DNA of 64,000 nucleotides from NCBI RefSeq assembly GCF_014836645.1, contig NZ_JACSQM010000005.1, forward strand, positions 124,001 through 188,000. Reading direction: 5' to 3'. Each line of letters starts with the position of its first letter. The first letter of the stretch is position 1. Source of the DNA: Fictibacillus norfolkensis (GTDB lineage Bacteria; Bacillota; Bacilli; Bacillales; Fictibacillaceae). A model generated the notes under the pieces. That model was not told the origin of the DNA. It searched no databases and was given only the letters and a program-made list of their open reading frames with translations. The position numbers were made by a program, and so were the translations under genes. Shown in pieces: positions 52,129-61,131 of this stretch.

Positions 52129-54060
52129 TTATAGCGATTTAAAAAGAAGCTTACGAAGTACCGGCATTAAGTAGTCCACAAGCTCGGAAGCACTTGGCAC
52201 GACTACATTTTGCGGTCCGTAGATGTTTTGCATCAACTTCTCTTCTTCCTCTGTGATCTCTCCGTTTGCGATAAACATGCCGATCGTCTCGATCCCAAGC
52301 TTTCTTGTTCGGGTGACCGCTTCGTGTGTATCGAGTACGCCATGCGATTCATAATCAAAAGCCGCTGGTTCACCGTCAGAGAAAACAAGCAGAATCTTTT
52401 GCTGCTCTGGTCGCTTTGCCAGCTCTTCTCCCATACGTTGGATCGCATACCCGTCACGGTTATCTTCTTGCGGTTCGAGCTGTATGATCGGTGCTCCTGA
52501 TTGATGCAGAGAGTTGCGGTAGGAGATCACTTCATGAAAATAGTTCGGCTGATCGTTACTTGAAGCGTCTGCTGCATCTTCCCAAAAACCAACTACAGAA
52601 TGCGGGATCCTAAGTGCTTTTAACGTTTCATGAAAAAGTACGATTCCTTTTTGCGTCTCTTCCATCTTGTTGAACATGGACGCCGAACAGTCAACGAGGA
52701 GCGTGAACGTCGTGTCGAGTTCTTGTTGAGATTCTTGTTTTTTCCGGAAAAGCCTTGGGTTCTTATCGGTTACGAGTCTCGTAAGCTTCTTTCCAAGTCT
52801 TCCAAAGTGCAGATCTTCTCTTGGTGCTGTTCGTTTGTGCTCCATCGTTTTTAAAAAGTTTTGTTTCAGTTGCGAAACGAATGGTGCGATCTCTTGGTTG
52901 TATTCGTCATACTGAGCGATTTCGTCGAGTGTTGCAGGCTTCGCTGGCAAGAAATGCTCGGTTACGTTTTTGTTCACTTCTCCGTACGGGAAGTGGTTTG
53001 CAGAGTCAGAACCATTTTGGTTGTTGTCGGTTTCGGCTTCATGCTCGTTTTGGGTGTTAAAATCGTTGTTTTCTGTACTTTTAGCGCTCGTTTGAACCGA
53101 GCCGAACACCGCGTCACCACTATCCGCTTCCCTCGCACCTTCTCCTAACAGATCCGTGTTTGTCCCTTGATCAAGATCCATCTGTAAAAACGAATCCTGC
53201 GGGTCAGATGTTTCATCATGCCAAGAGGAATGAGACTCTTTTTCTTTATCGTCTTTTTCCTTGTCTGAATCTTCATCTTTCGTGATCGTTTTCTTCGTTT
53301 TCGTTTCGTTGTTGCGTGTGAGGTCGTCAAAGTTTTGATCGGTCTCACCGTTTTTATCCGCTTGCTGCGATTGATCGCTGAAACTGCGGTATGCGGTTTT
53401 CATATCGTTTACGTTTGTATGTTTTTGCGTGATAGCAGCCATTTCGTTGATGATAGACGCTATATCTTCAGTCGATATTGCCGTTGTAAGTTTTGTTAAA
53501 AGTGATCGCAGTTCTTGATAGACTTCTTGCGTTTCTGGTGGCACGGCTACAAACCGTTTGTTCGCTAGTAGAATGATATGGCAAAAAAGCGCATCAAGGG
53601 TACGCTTTTGCTGAATATGTTTTCGGTACTCACGGTTGTAGTGAACCTGAAACGTTTCTTTTCGGAGCTTAAAAGCATGCGTCATCCCCGGACGGTCGTT
53701 TACACAGATCTGTTCTAATCGATAGTCTTCTGCAAAAAGAAGGACTTGTTTAAGAAATTCCCGGTGAGGATGGGATTTCAGCTTGTGCAAAGTATCCCAG
53801 ATCACGTGGTCGTCCGTGTGAAACTGAGTTCCATAGCTGCGTAAATACACATCCGATTTCCAGCCTTCTAGCTGAATATCGCGCGGGTACGGGTTCCAGA
53901 ACTGGCTGACGTGTGTGATGCCGCTGTTTCGTTCGAGGTACGAGTGGTACGAGAACGAAACGTACATTTTATCCATTTTTGAGAGTGAGCGGGAAAGATC
54001 GATCAGTTGCATGTGAACAAAAGAATCGATCTTCGTATCCGCAAATACTAGGAATTTCAT
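52129..54060 (-). CDS. VWA-domain protein (CobT/NorD-like)
   Basis: A 643-residue cytosolic protein. Seen: an N-terminal helical domain (~1-230), an acidic, Asn/Asp/Glu/Lys low-complexity middle (~235-400), then a von Willebrand A domain with MIDAS motif DCSASM (TFTLLVDCSASMFNKM), TLKALRIPH and LLVFSDGEPAAFD. It pairs with the MoxR ATPase gene upstream. Such pairs act like magnesium-chelatase or Rubisco-activase remodelers that mature a metal enzyme; the target here is unknown. ATG follows TGGAGG. Confidence 0.88.
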   Translation of the reverse strand: MKFLVFADTKIDSFVHMQLIDLSRSLSKMDKMYVSFSYHSYLERNSGITHVSQFWNPYPRDIQLEGWKSDVYLRSYGTQFHTDDHVIWDTLHKLKSHPHREFLKQVLLFAEDYRLEQICVNDRPGMTHAFKLRKETFQVHYNREYRKHIQQKRTLDALFCHIILLANKRFVAVPPETQEVYQELRSLLTKLTTAISTEDIASIINEMAAITQKHTNVNDMKTAYRSFSDQSQQADKNGETDQNFDDLTRNNETKTKKTITKDEDSDKEKDDKEKESHSSWHDETSDPQDSFLQMDLDQGTNTDLLGEGAREADSGDAVFGSVQTSAKSTENNDFNTQNEHEAETDNNQNGSDSANHFPYGEVNKNVTEHFLPAKPATLDEIAQYDEYNQEIAPFVSQLKQNFLKTMEHKRTAPREDLHFGRLGKKLTRLVTDKNPRLFRKKQESQQELDTTFTLLVDCSASMFNKMEETQKGIVLFHETLKALRIPHSVVGFWEDAADASSNDQPNYFHEVISYRNSLHQSGAPIIQLEPQEDNRDGYAIQRMGEELAKRPEQQKILLVFSDGEPAAFDYESHGVLDTHEAVTRTRKLGIETIGMFIANGEITEEEEKLMQNIYGPQNVVVPSASELVDYLMPVLRKLLFKSL

Positions 54061-54082
54061 CTAGGGAAAACCTCCAAAATCG

Positions 54083-54121
54083 TCGTGGGAAATAAATTGT
54101 ATGGGGTCTGACCCCATTTCC
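54083..54121. repeat. REP-like palindrome copy d
   Basis: Core GGGGTCTGACCCC at 54103-54115. The outer GGGAAAT and ATTTCCC also pair. AATTGTAT lies to the left. It lies between the MoxR stop and the VWA ribosome site. Confidence 0.85.
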
Positions 54122-54125
54122 CAGC

Positions 54126-55010
54126 TTACGCGAACAGAGTTGCGGCTACGTTGGCAACGAGGGCGCGTTCGCGCGCATCTTCAAGCTTGTCTGCGATAGC
54201 GCGCTGAATAGCACGCTTCGCCGGTAGATAAACAGAGAGATCGGCCGCATCTAGCAACGCACGAATGGATGCTGCATCTTCAGACAGATGACCCGCTTTC
54301 GCTTGACCGATCAAGTCAGACGACAACTGAACAAACTTGGATAGTACCTCTTCGTCTTTTTGCTGAGATTGGTTTTTTAGCATTTCTTTTAACGTATCAC
54401 CTTGAATGTAAGGCACTTCAATCACGACAAAACGATTTTTCAACGCTTCGTTTAAAGGTACCGTTCCGATGTACCCTTCGTTGATCGCTGCGATGACATT
54501 GAAACCTGGCTCTGCTTTTACCACTTCACCTGTGAACGGGTTGGCAATCGTACGGCGGTAATCGAGCATTCCGTTTAGAATCGGTAGCGTTTCAGGTTTT
54601 GCGATATTGATCTCATCTATATAAAGAAAATGGCCGTTTGCTGCAGCTCTTGTAACTGGCCCAGGAATAAACTCGATCTCCTGTTTACCCTCGCTATAGC
54701 TTAACGTCTTATGACCTAGAAGCGCTTCTGCATCAAGATCGACCGAGGCGTTGACTTGGTGCAGAGGTTGTCCGAACACGTTTGAAAGAAGCTCTGCAAG
54801 CTTTGTTTTCCCTGAACCCGTCGGTCCTTTTAAAAGTACATTTTTTCCGAGAGCAAGTGCGATTACCGCATCCTCAATCAATGCTGCGTCAGGCGCTGTA
54901 TATCCCTGCTCCCCAATTAATTCTTTATATTCATTCGGTAGATTTTCTAATCGTTTCGCTGCATCTTGCTGCAGCTTTTCTTTTATTTCAATCGGAAGTT
55001 GGAGATTCAT
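54126..55010 (-). CDS. MoxR-family AAA+ ATPase (CobS/NirQ-like)
   Basis: A 294-residue ATPase. Seen: Walker [28 protein letters not shown], Walker [36 protein letters not shown] (sensor 1 and arginine finger). It works with the VWA protein encoded just downstream. The start is ATG 55010 after GAAAGGA. A REP-like palindrome separates the two genes. Confidence 0.92.
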   Translation of the reverse strand: MNLQLPIEIKEKLQQDAAKRLENLPNEYKELIGEQGYTAPDAALIEDAVIALALGKNVLLKGPTGSGKTKLAELLSNVFGQPLHQVNASVDLDAEALLGHKTLSYSEGKQEIEFIPGPVTRAAANGHFLYIDEINIAKPETLPILNGMLDYRRTIANPFTGEVVKAEPGFNVIAAINEGYIGTVPLNEALKNRFVVIEVPYIQGDTLKEMLKNQSQQKDEEVLSKFVQLSSDLIGQAKAGHLSEDAASIRALLDAADLSVYLPAKRAIQRAIADKLEDARERALVANVAATLFA

Positions 55011-55208
55011 ATCAAATTTCCTTTCTCTATCAGTGATCTCACTTTTGTTCAAAATCACTTCATCTATCAACAGTATTTCCACTTATTTGCTGTGTAAAGC
55101 CTTACACAATGTAACATTGTAAGCTTTTTCAGTGCAAGTACGTTGTTTGGTTCTTTATTGCTAGCAGAACACCTTAAACCAATCAAAAAAAGAGCTGATC
55201 TTTCAAAC

Positions 55209-55973
55209 TCAGCTCTCATTTTTTGCTTTTTTAATTGTAAATGCGTAATAGACAGCAAACGTTACAAATAAAACACTTAACGTCATAATCGCTTTTGTTT
55301 CTTTATCAAGTGATGTCAGACTAATTAAAAATTCAGGCAGAAACAGCAAGATAGGAATAACAATCGTGAACCACGTTTTACTCCATAAGGATATCCCTAT
55401 AAATATGGCGACGGCAACGAGTGCTGCAATGAGGTTTCCTGTTGCACCAAGTTTTATAACAACCTGAGTTTTATACGCATCGTTTGCAAACAGAAGACCT
55501 AAAAAGGACAGAATCGGCAAACTCCCCAAAATAAAATAGGTAATGATCGTCTTTGTTTTAGATAGCTTTGTGCTCGCTAAAAATTTAAAAACCTGTGAAT
55601 AGAAAAGAACCAGCAATAAACAAACAGCAGGATAACCGATCCCTTGAAGCAGCGTGTACTGCACACCCCCTCTGATCGTATCTCCCAGTAAAATATAAGC
55701 GAAGACACCGAGAACAATGATCGGCAGGTAAGAGAGCCATTTAAAATCAAATGACATTTCGTTTGAAAGCTGCTGCATATAAGCTTTTGGCGAATGGCCA
55801 ATGATGTGAGAGACTGATTTTCCGCGCTTTTCCGCTTCAATCAGGTGATCTTCCAACTCTTCTACGATCTCTTTCACCTCTTCATCTTTTTTTCCACTCG
55901 AAAACAAGTAAAGGCTTAGGTTATCTAAAAAATCCTGACTTTCAGCTGTTAACGTATGTTTGGGCGCATTCAT
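55209..55973 (-). CDS. HAAS-domain multi-pass membrane protein
   Basis: A 254-residue protein: an N-terminal HAAS helical domain (VKEIVEELEDHLIEAEKRGK at ~30-50) and about six or seven membrane segments. HAAS proteins follow PadR regulators, as here, and are often their targets. ATG 55973 overlaps the PadR stop (ATGA). Function unknown. Confidence 0.83.
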   Translation of the reverse strand: MNAPKHTLTAESQDFLDNLSLYLFSSGKKDEEVKEIVEELEDHLIEAEKRGKSVSHIIGHSPKAYMQQLSNEMSFDFKWLSYLPIIVLGVFAYILLGDTIRGGVQYTLLQGIGYPAVCLLLVLFYSQVFKFLASTKLSKTKTIITYFILGSLPILSFLGLLFANDAYKTQVVIKLGATGNLIAALVAVAIFIGISLWSKTWFTIVIPILLFLPEFLISLTSLDKETKAIMTLSVLFVTFAVYYAFTIKKAKNES

Positions 55974-56302
55974 TCTCCGCTTCCTCTCTTTTGTAAAATG
56001 TGATCGACCGAAGTGCTTAATTGATTCCATCTCTCAATAAATGATTGGAGCTCTGCCGCTCCTTTTGGGGTAAGTGAGTAATACTTCCGTCTTGGCCCCG
56101 CCGTTGATTTTTTTAACGTGGTGGTTACAAGTTCTTCTTTTTGCATGCGTATGAGCAATGGATAGATCGTTCCTTCACTCGTCTGTTGAAAACCGAATGA
56201 TTCCAGCTTTTCAGCTAACTCATAGCCATACACTTCTCCTTCGTTAATGATGGCTAAAAGGCAGCCGTCGAGTATTCCTTTTAACATTTGAGTGTTCGAC
56301 AT
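55970..56302 (-). CDS. PadR-family transcriptional regulator
   Basis: A 110-residue winged-helix repressor. Seen: KGILDGCLLAIINEGEVYGY, EGTIYPLLIRMQKEELVTTT, GPRRKYYSLTPKGAAELQSF, the full PadR signature, with a short C-terminal helix. ATG follows GAGGTG. Three palindromes upstream are its likely operators. It is cotranscribed with the HAAS membrane gene. Confidence 0.93.
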   Translation of the reverse strand: MSNTQMLKGILDGCLLAIINEGEVYGYELAEKLESFGFQQTSEGTIYPLLIRMQKEELVTTTLKKSTAGPRRKYYSLTPKGAAELQSFIERWNQLSTSVDHILQKRGSGE

Positions 56303-56324
56303 GTGCTACACCTCATTTCACTAT

Positions 56325-56413
56325 CTTGTATTACAAGGTTTATAGGTAAAAAAAGAATCCCTTGCATAACAAGATATACCATTAGTATATGCGGCACTAA
56401 CTTGTAATGCAAG
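56325..56413 (-). promoter_or_regulatory. Three PadR-type operators
   Basis: CTTGTATTACAAG (56325-56337), CTTGCATAACAAG (56361-56373) and CTTGTAATGCAAG (56401-56413) are near-identical 13-bp palindromes about 36-40 bases apart. The third lies in the end of the upstream gene. Confidence 0.75.
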
Positions 56414-56615
56414 GTATTTGTGTAAATTTATTCCAAAATTTTTTTTCCTTATTCATGAGCTCAACCACATGTGGTTTCGGCTCCCAACAATTGAACTGAT
56501 AGTCTGGTTTCGTTTCAAATCCGAGACGCACACAGTGATAGCGCATCCCTTGATTCGTTTTTTCAGGCTTGAAATTGACACACGTCGCACAGCAATGATA
56601 CTTATTTTTGTTCAT
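56397..56615 (-). CDS. Small Cys-rich protein, hypothetical
   Basis: A 72-residue protein with HCCATC, YHCVRLGFETKPDYQFNCW, probably a small metal site. Similar short proteins occur in Bacillus, but I recall no function. ATG follows GAGGGGGG. Its last codons contain one PadR-type operator. Confidence 0.6.
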   Translation of the reverse strand: MNKNKYHCCATCVNFKPEKTNQGMRYHCVRLGFETKPDYQFNCWEPKPHVVELMNKEKKFWNKFTQIPCITS

Positions 56616-56630
56616 AGAAGCCGCCCCCCT

Positions 56631-57365
56631 CTATCTGTCAGTAAAGTAACTTTTTATGATGGCCATGTACTCTCTAACGTGCGCTTGTGGAACAGAAGAA
56701 ATTCTTAACGGCGAACCAAGCCCCTCCGCCTCAATGCCAACACGCTTTGCGATCATCTTTGTTCGAAAAAGATGGAAGTCACTCGTTACAATGAGCAGCT
56801 GATCGTCTGGTTCAATCATCTCTTTTGTATATAAAAGATTTTCGTATGTACTCGTTGCTTTTTCCTCAATCTGAATCCGGCTTGGTTCAATTCCATTTTC
56901 AACGAGATAGTTTTTCATGATAGATCCTTCACTCGTCGTTTTACCGAAGCCAAGACCACCGCTTACGATGAACGTAACGTTTGGATGTTCCTTAGCGTAC
57001 GCAAGCGCTTGATCTAGCCGGCCTTTTAGTACAGCACCTGGTCGATTATTCTTCGTTCCTCCACCAAGTACGAGAATTGAATCTATCTTGGAAGAAACCT
57101 TCTCTGGGTCAGTGTTGGCAGATGTGAGAATAAGAGTTTCTAGCGTTGCCGCAAAAAGAATGGTTGTGATTAAGACAGTAAGAGTCGTTTTTTTGTACGT
57201 TTGAAATAGTTTCATAGCTGAGTTGTAACGGAGAAAAAGAACGAGAAAAAGAGTACCTAACAAGAAAAAAACCGCAAGTCCCATATCCAAGTTGGTCGTT
57301 TGAATGAGCATGGCCGTTGCGTATACAGCAAAGAGTATACCGAGCGCTAGAAAGAGTTTTTTCAT
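56631..57365 (-). CDS. YdcF/DUF218 family membrane protein
   Basis: A 244-residue protein: about three N-terminal membrane segments, then a DUF218 domain (SILVLGGGTKNNRPGAVLKG, FIVSGGLGFGK, EGSIMKNYLVENGI, TSDFHLFRTKMIAKR). ElyC/SanA-type members act in envelope lipid-carrier metabolism; the role here is unproved. ATG 57365 lies seven bases after GGAGA. Confidence 0.9.
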   Translation of the reverse strand: MKKLFLALGILFAVYATAMLIQTTNLDMGLAVFFLLGTLFLVLFLRYNSAMKLFQTYKKTTLTVLITTILFAATLETLILTSANTDPEKVSSKIDSILVLGGGTKNNRPGAVLKGRLDQALAYAKEHPNVTFIVSGGLGFGKTTSEGSIMKNYLVENGIEPSRIQIEEKATSTYENLLYTKEMIEPDDQLLIVTSDFHLFRTKMIAKRVGIEAEGLGSPLRISSVPQAHVREYMAIIKSYFTDR

Positions 57366-57417
57366 AGTGTTGTCTCCGTTCATAGATTTTCTATATTCTA
57401 GGATATCAGAAAAAGGA

Positions 57418-57447
57418 AAAGAGCGGAGATGAAGATTCCGCTCTTTG
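57418..57447 (-). terminator. Terminator after the coiled-coil secreted gene
   Basis: AAAGAGCGGA and TCCGCTCTTT form a 10-bp stem around a short loop, then TTCC. Confidence 0.8.
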
Positions 57448-57456
57448 AAATAATTT

Positions 57457-57948
57457 CTATTTTTTATTTATGTCAGTCTCTTGTATCTCTTTTTGAATGG
57501 TTGAAGAGATGTCTGCTTTCTTTTGCTCGGAAGAACGTGTCGCATCAGTGCTCATGTTCTCGGTTTTTTTATTTACTGCTTCGTTCTTTCTTTTCGTAAT
57601 TTCTGCTAGTTCTTGTTTATAGTGCGTTTCAAGCTCTTTTTTCTTGTCTTGGATGATCTTTTCTTTGTTAGAATCTAGATCCTTTTTGGCATCAGAAACA
57701 ATTCCTTTTACTGCTAGATTTACATTTTTAAGCAAGTCATTCTTCTCTTTGTTCAACTCAGTCTCGATCTCAGATTGGTACGTATATTCCATGATCTTAT
57801 TGTATAAGTCATTTGCAAGATTTGGGTTTGCCGCATACGCAGATGTAGTACCTACACCAAGTGCAAATGTAGTCGCTAAAACAATCTTCGGCCATTTCTT
57901 AGCTGCCTTTTTCTTCGTGCTAAATTTCTCTTTACGTGATATTTCCAT
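57457..57948 (-). CDS. Secreted coiled-coil protein, hypothetical
   Basis: A 163-residue protein: a basic N-terminus, signal peptide (IVLATTFALGVGTTSAYA at ~23-40), then a Lys/Glu-rich helical region (KKELETHYKQELAEITKRKN) likely coiled coil. ATG follows GGAAGGGG. No family recognised. Confidence 0.65.
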   Translation of the reverse strand: MEISRKEKFSTKKKAAKKWPKIVLATTFALGVGTTSAYAANPNLANDLYNKIMEYTYQSEIETELNKEKNDLLKNVNLAVKGIVSDAKKDLDSNKEKIIQDKKKELETHYKQELAEITKRKNEAVNKKTENMSTDATRSSEQKKADISSTIQKEIQETDINKK

Positions 57949-58200
57949 AATAAATACCCCTTCCTTTATTTAGAGAACAATAAAGAAAGCGGTCGGTTGC
58001 GCTACTAGCTTCAGTTAATCCAAGCGCCCACATACAGAATAACCTTCACAGCTCCACACTTATCTAATTATATTCTGATATAAAATTACCACCCGCTCCA
58101 TTCACTGTAAATGGGTATTTAGTAAGATATTACTATAAATTGTTTTTTTAGTATTTTATTGCGGTAAAGTAGTTGGTGTGTAAAGAGAGAATAAAATGAA

Positions 58201-58237
58201 AGAAGCCAATGTCCACCAGGTGTGGACATTGGCTTCT
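58201..58237 (-). terminator. 16-bp perfect hairpin after panF
   Basis: AGAAGCCAATGTCCAC and GTGGACATTGGCTTCT are exact arms around five bases, followed on the minus strand by TTCATTTTATTC. It overlaps the panF stop. Confidence 0.75.
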
Positions 58238-59675
58238 AGAATGTATTTGTATGGGGTCTGACCCCCTTTGTGAAACTCCCCACAATGTAGGCAATCAAGG
58301 ATAGGATGATCGGCAGCACTACCGTGTGCATGCCCCATAGATTCGGATAGTAAAGGTGAAGGAACATATAGGATCCTACCCCAACAATTAAAGAGGCGAT
58401 CGCTCCATTTGCGTTTCCTCTTTTCCAATATAACCCCAATACGATCGGCCATATAAAAGCGGCTTCTAGTCCTCCGAACGCAAACAGATTCAGCCAGATC
58501 AACAAGTCAGGCGGGTTGATCGCCATGGCGAATACGCTTAGTCCAACAACTGCCGTTATTCCAAAGCTCAATTTTTTTACAAATTTCTCTTCGGCATCTG
58601 GCTTGATGTAATTGATGTACACATCTTTAATAATTGCAGAACTAACGAGTAAGAGCACGGAGTCAACCGTTGACATCACGGCAGCTAAAGGCGCTGCCAA
58701 TACGATACCTGCTAACCACCCTGGCAATACTTCGAGTGCTAAAAGCGGCATAACTTTATCCGGCACTTCTATTCCTGGCAGCACTACTCTTCCGAACACA
58801 CCAGCTAGATGCATACCTAGCATGATGAACCCCACAACGAACGTTCCGATAATCATCGCTCGATGCATCGCTTTTGCATTTCTATAGCTCATCGCTCTCA
58901 CTGAAATTTGCGGTAAGCCTACGACTCCAACACCAACCAAGATCCAAAACGATGATACGTAATGAGGTGTCAGCGATTGATCAGACCCATAAGGTGTAAT
59001 CAAGTTCGGGTTCTCCGCTCTTAACTCGCTCATGATGTTCTCGATGCCACCACCAGCGATAATCGTACCGGCCAATATGATGACGGTTCCGATTACCATG
59101 ACGACTCCTTGTATCGCATCAGTAATCACAACGGCTCGGAAGCCGCCTGCAATTACATACACGAGAACAGAGCCAGAGAAGATGAATAGCGCTGTTGTAT
59201 ACGATACACCGGTAAACGATTCGATCAACCGTCCCCCGCCCACCCATTGAGCGGCCATTGCAGAAAATAGGAAAACAACAATGCTTAGTGCAGATAAAAT
59301 AACGACCCACTTGCTCTCATAACGCGCTTTTAGAAAATCAATCAATGTTACGGCGTTGATCTTTCGTGCAACGATGGCAAACTTTTTACCAAGTACAGCA
59401 AGTGTGAAATACCCTGTCACAAGCTGCGCCATGGCGAGCAGCACCCAACCTAGACCTAATTGATAGGCTGCGCCAGGTCCACCAATAAAACTCGACGCAC
59501 TTCCGTATGTTGCGACCATTGTCATCGCAAGCACAAAACCTCCCAGCTCTCTGCCTGCTAAAAAGTAATCTTGTAAAAATGACGGTCCGCTTTTAATGTG
59601 CCGAGATGTATAAATGCCTACAAAGAACACTGAGATCAAAAAGATTGCTAAAGGAAGAATCACATCCCAATTCAT
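58236..59675 (-). CDS. panF: Sodium/pantothenate symporter-like SSS transporter
   Basis: A 479-residue transporter with about 13 membrane helices. Seen: FVGIYTSRHIKSGPSFLQDY, LAGRELGGFVLAMTMVATYG, SSFIGGPGAAYQLGLGWVL and AAVMSTVDSVLLLVSSAI (sodium-site serines). The YhdT gene immediately upstream is the known partner of panF. The last residues (RPHTNTF) are encoded by the REP-like palindrome and its flank, so the native C-terminus was replaced. ATG overlaps the yhdT stop. Confidence 0.87.
   Translation of the reverse strand: MNWDVILPLAIFLISVFFVGIYTSRHIKSGPSFLQDYFLAGRELGGFVLAMTMVATYGSASSFIGGPGAAYQLGLGWVLLAMAQLVTGYFTLAVLGKKFAIVARKINAVTLIDFLKARYESKWVVILSALSIVVFLFSAMAAQWVGGGRLIESFTGVSYTTALFIFSGSVLVYVIAGGFRAVVITDAIQGVVMVIGTVIILAGTIIAGGGIENIMSELRAENPNLITPYGSDQSLTPHYVSSFWILVGVGVVGLPQISVRAMSYRNAKAMHRAMIIGTFVVGFIMLGMHLAGVFGRVVLPGIEVPDKVMPLLALEVLPGWLAGIVLAAPLAAVMSTVDSVLLLVSSAIIKDVYINYIKPDAEEKFVKKLSFGITAVVGLSVFAMAINPPDLLIWLNLFAFGGLEAAFIWPIVLGLYWKRGNANGAIASLIVGVGSYMFLHLYYPNLWGMHTVVLPIILSLIAYIVGSFTKGVRPHTNTF
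58243..58265. repeat. REP-like palindrome copy e
   Basis: TGTATTTGTAT followed by GGGGTCTGACCCC (58253-58265). It lies inside the 3' end of the panF reading frame. Confidence 0.85.
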
Positions 59676-59965
59676 CGGACATCTCCCTCCTCATTCTCGC
59701 TCGTTTCATCAAGTTCAAACGGAACCTCTTTAAAGAAAAACTTCACCATAATCCAAACTAGAATAGTAAAAACAACAAATCCTACGATACAGCTATAAAA
59801 AAACCAAGCTGGAAAGCCAAGTATGTATGTGTATTCTTTAATAGGACGTCCGCCTAGGCCGTAAGCGAACGCATACCACCAGATAAAGTTCAAAATGGCG
59901 AGCACTGTACCCATTATGGCTTCTCTATTCGATACACGGTACCGCCAGTCTGTTCCCTTTTTCAT
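59672..59965 (-). CDS. yhdT: YhdT/DUF997 membrane protein
   Basis: A 97-residue protein with two membrane segments (MGTVLAILNFIWWYAFAYGL, then FYSCIVGFVVFTILVWIMVK) and an acidic tail. YhdT precedes panF in many bacteria. ATG 59965 follows GTTAAGGAA. It probably assists the transporter. Confidence 0.85.
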   Translation of the reverse strand: MKKGTDWRYRVSNREAIMGTVLAILNFIWWYAFAYGLGGRPIKEYTYILGFPAWFFYSCIVGFVVFTILVWIMVKFFFKEVPFELDETSENEEGDVR

Positions 59966-60109
59966 TTCCTTAACCCCCCAGAGTTTCAGTACATCATATA
60001 AGTCCACTCATAACTATGGCAAATTCATTTCTTGTTGTCGAGTCCTTTCAACTTTATGAAATTTTCTATTTCTTCTCATGATATCCCTGTTTTAGTTTGT
60101 GTAAAAGTA

Positions 60110-60137
60110 AAAAACGAGCACCTTTTAGGTACTCGTT
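60110..60137 (-). terminator. Terminator of cotF-like gene
   Basis: ACGAGTACCT and AGGTGCTCGT pair around AAA, then TTTTTTAC on the minus strand. Confidence 0.88.
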
Positions 60138-60146
60138 AAATCATCT

Positions 60147-60815
60147 TTATTGAATTGGCGGCTGTACTTGAGTGGATGGAGCGTATGCACCAAGCATGCT
60201 CGTCATATCTTGTTGGTTTAGTTGAGGAATTTGGTAATAATGATTCTTATTCTGCCAGATAGACAATTCGTAAGCCATCTCGATCCAGTTTGGAATCCCA
60301 TCTGCTAATACTCGTCTTAGCACAGGGTTTGTAACTTCGAGTGTCGCCATTCCTCTTAGCGAAGCATTCGATTTTAATGTTCCTAGAATTAGAGTTGATA
60401 CAGATTGATCGTTTAATTCTGTAACGCTTTGAATAGGTTTAACGGGTTGCGCAGGTTTCAAACCATATACAAAATCATTATCTTGAGCCATCTTGTAAGA
60501 TTCTGTACGCATTGCTGGATCTTTTCCTGTCTGAAAAGCTTGTACACACGCGTTATATTCTTTTGTAATGTGCTGATAATGACGATTGAGCATCGTTTTG
60601 AGCTCAGGATTCTGAACATGTCCTTTACAAAGTGTATATAAGTTTAATGTTCCAACAATACCACTTAACATCTCATGAACATCAAACATCTCATGCCCGC
60701 CATGGTTCATCTGTGCCGGCACTTGTCCAGTCTGCATGTTTAGATGGTTAAATTCAGGATTGTTGTTCCCGGATTGAGGATTCGTGCTTTGTTGATTTGG
60801 ATCTTGATTCATCAT
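60147..60815 (-). CDS. CotF-like spore coat protein
   Basis: A 222-residue protein with a Gln/Asn-rich N-terminus, then the CotF-type ferritin-like helical region (FDVHEMLSGIVGTLNLYTLC, HYQHITKEYNACVQAFQTG, FVYGLKPAQPVKPIQS, WIEMAYELSIWQNKNHYYQI). Coat proteins of this family are made in the mother cell late in sporulation. ATG follows GGAGGTATG. Monocistronic. Confidence 0.85.
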   Translation of the reverse strand: MMNQDPNQQSTNPQSGNNNPEFNHLNMQTGQVPAQMNHGGHEMFDVHEMLSGIVGTLNLYTLCKGHVQNPELKTMLNRHYQHITKEYNACVQAFQTGKDPAMRTESYKMAQDNDFVYGLKPAQPVKPIQSVTELNDQSVSTLILGTLKSNASLRGMATLEVTNPVLRRVLADGIPNWIEMAYELSIWQNKNHYYQIPQLNQQDMTSMLGAYAPSTQVQPPIQ

Positions 60816-61027
60816 ACATACCTCCGTTTTATAAAATACGGGGTTATTGTATGTAGAAAGGAATACTCTATTCTCTTTTTTAATAATTTCCGAGGAAATA
60901 TGATAGAAAGTCTGTTAAAAAGACGAAGTTCGACATTTATTAAGAGGGGCTATTCGCTAAAAATAGATACCTTTCTAAAAAGATAACTTTCGAACCGTTT
61001 GCATTATAAAACCTGTATAGGAGTTTT

Positions 61028-61079
61028 GCCTGAAAACATCAGGGGAAATAAATATTTTGGGGTCAGTCCCCATTTCCCA
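61028..61079. repeat. REP-like palindrome copy f
   Basis: GGGGTCAGTCCCC at 61059-61071, one change from the palindrome. The outer GGGAAAT/ATTTCCC is shared with copy d. It lies 60 bases upstream of the transposase gene. Confidence 0.8.
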
Positions 61080-61096
61080 GATTCACTTTCAACCCT

Positions 61097-61102
61097 TATA
61101 AT
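61097..61102 (+). promoter_or_regulatory. Possible -10 of the transposase gene
   Basis: TATAAT 30 bases before the gene. No clear -35. The rest of 60816-61131 holds only REP copy f. Confidence 0.3.
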
Positions 61103-61131
61103 TAAGATACGATTGAAAGGAGGTGAAAAAC

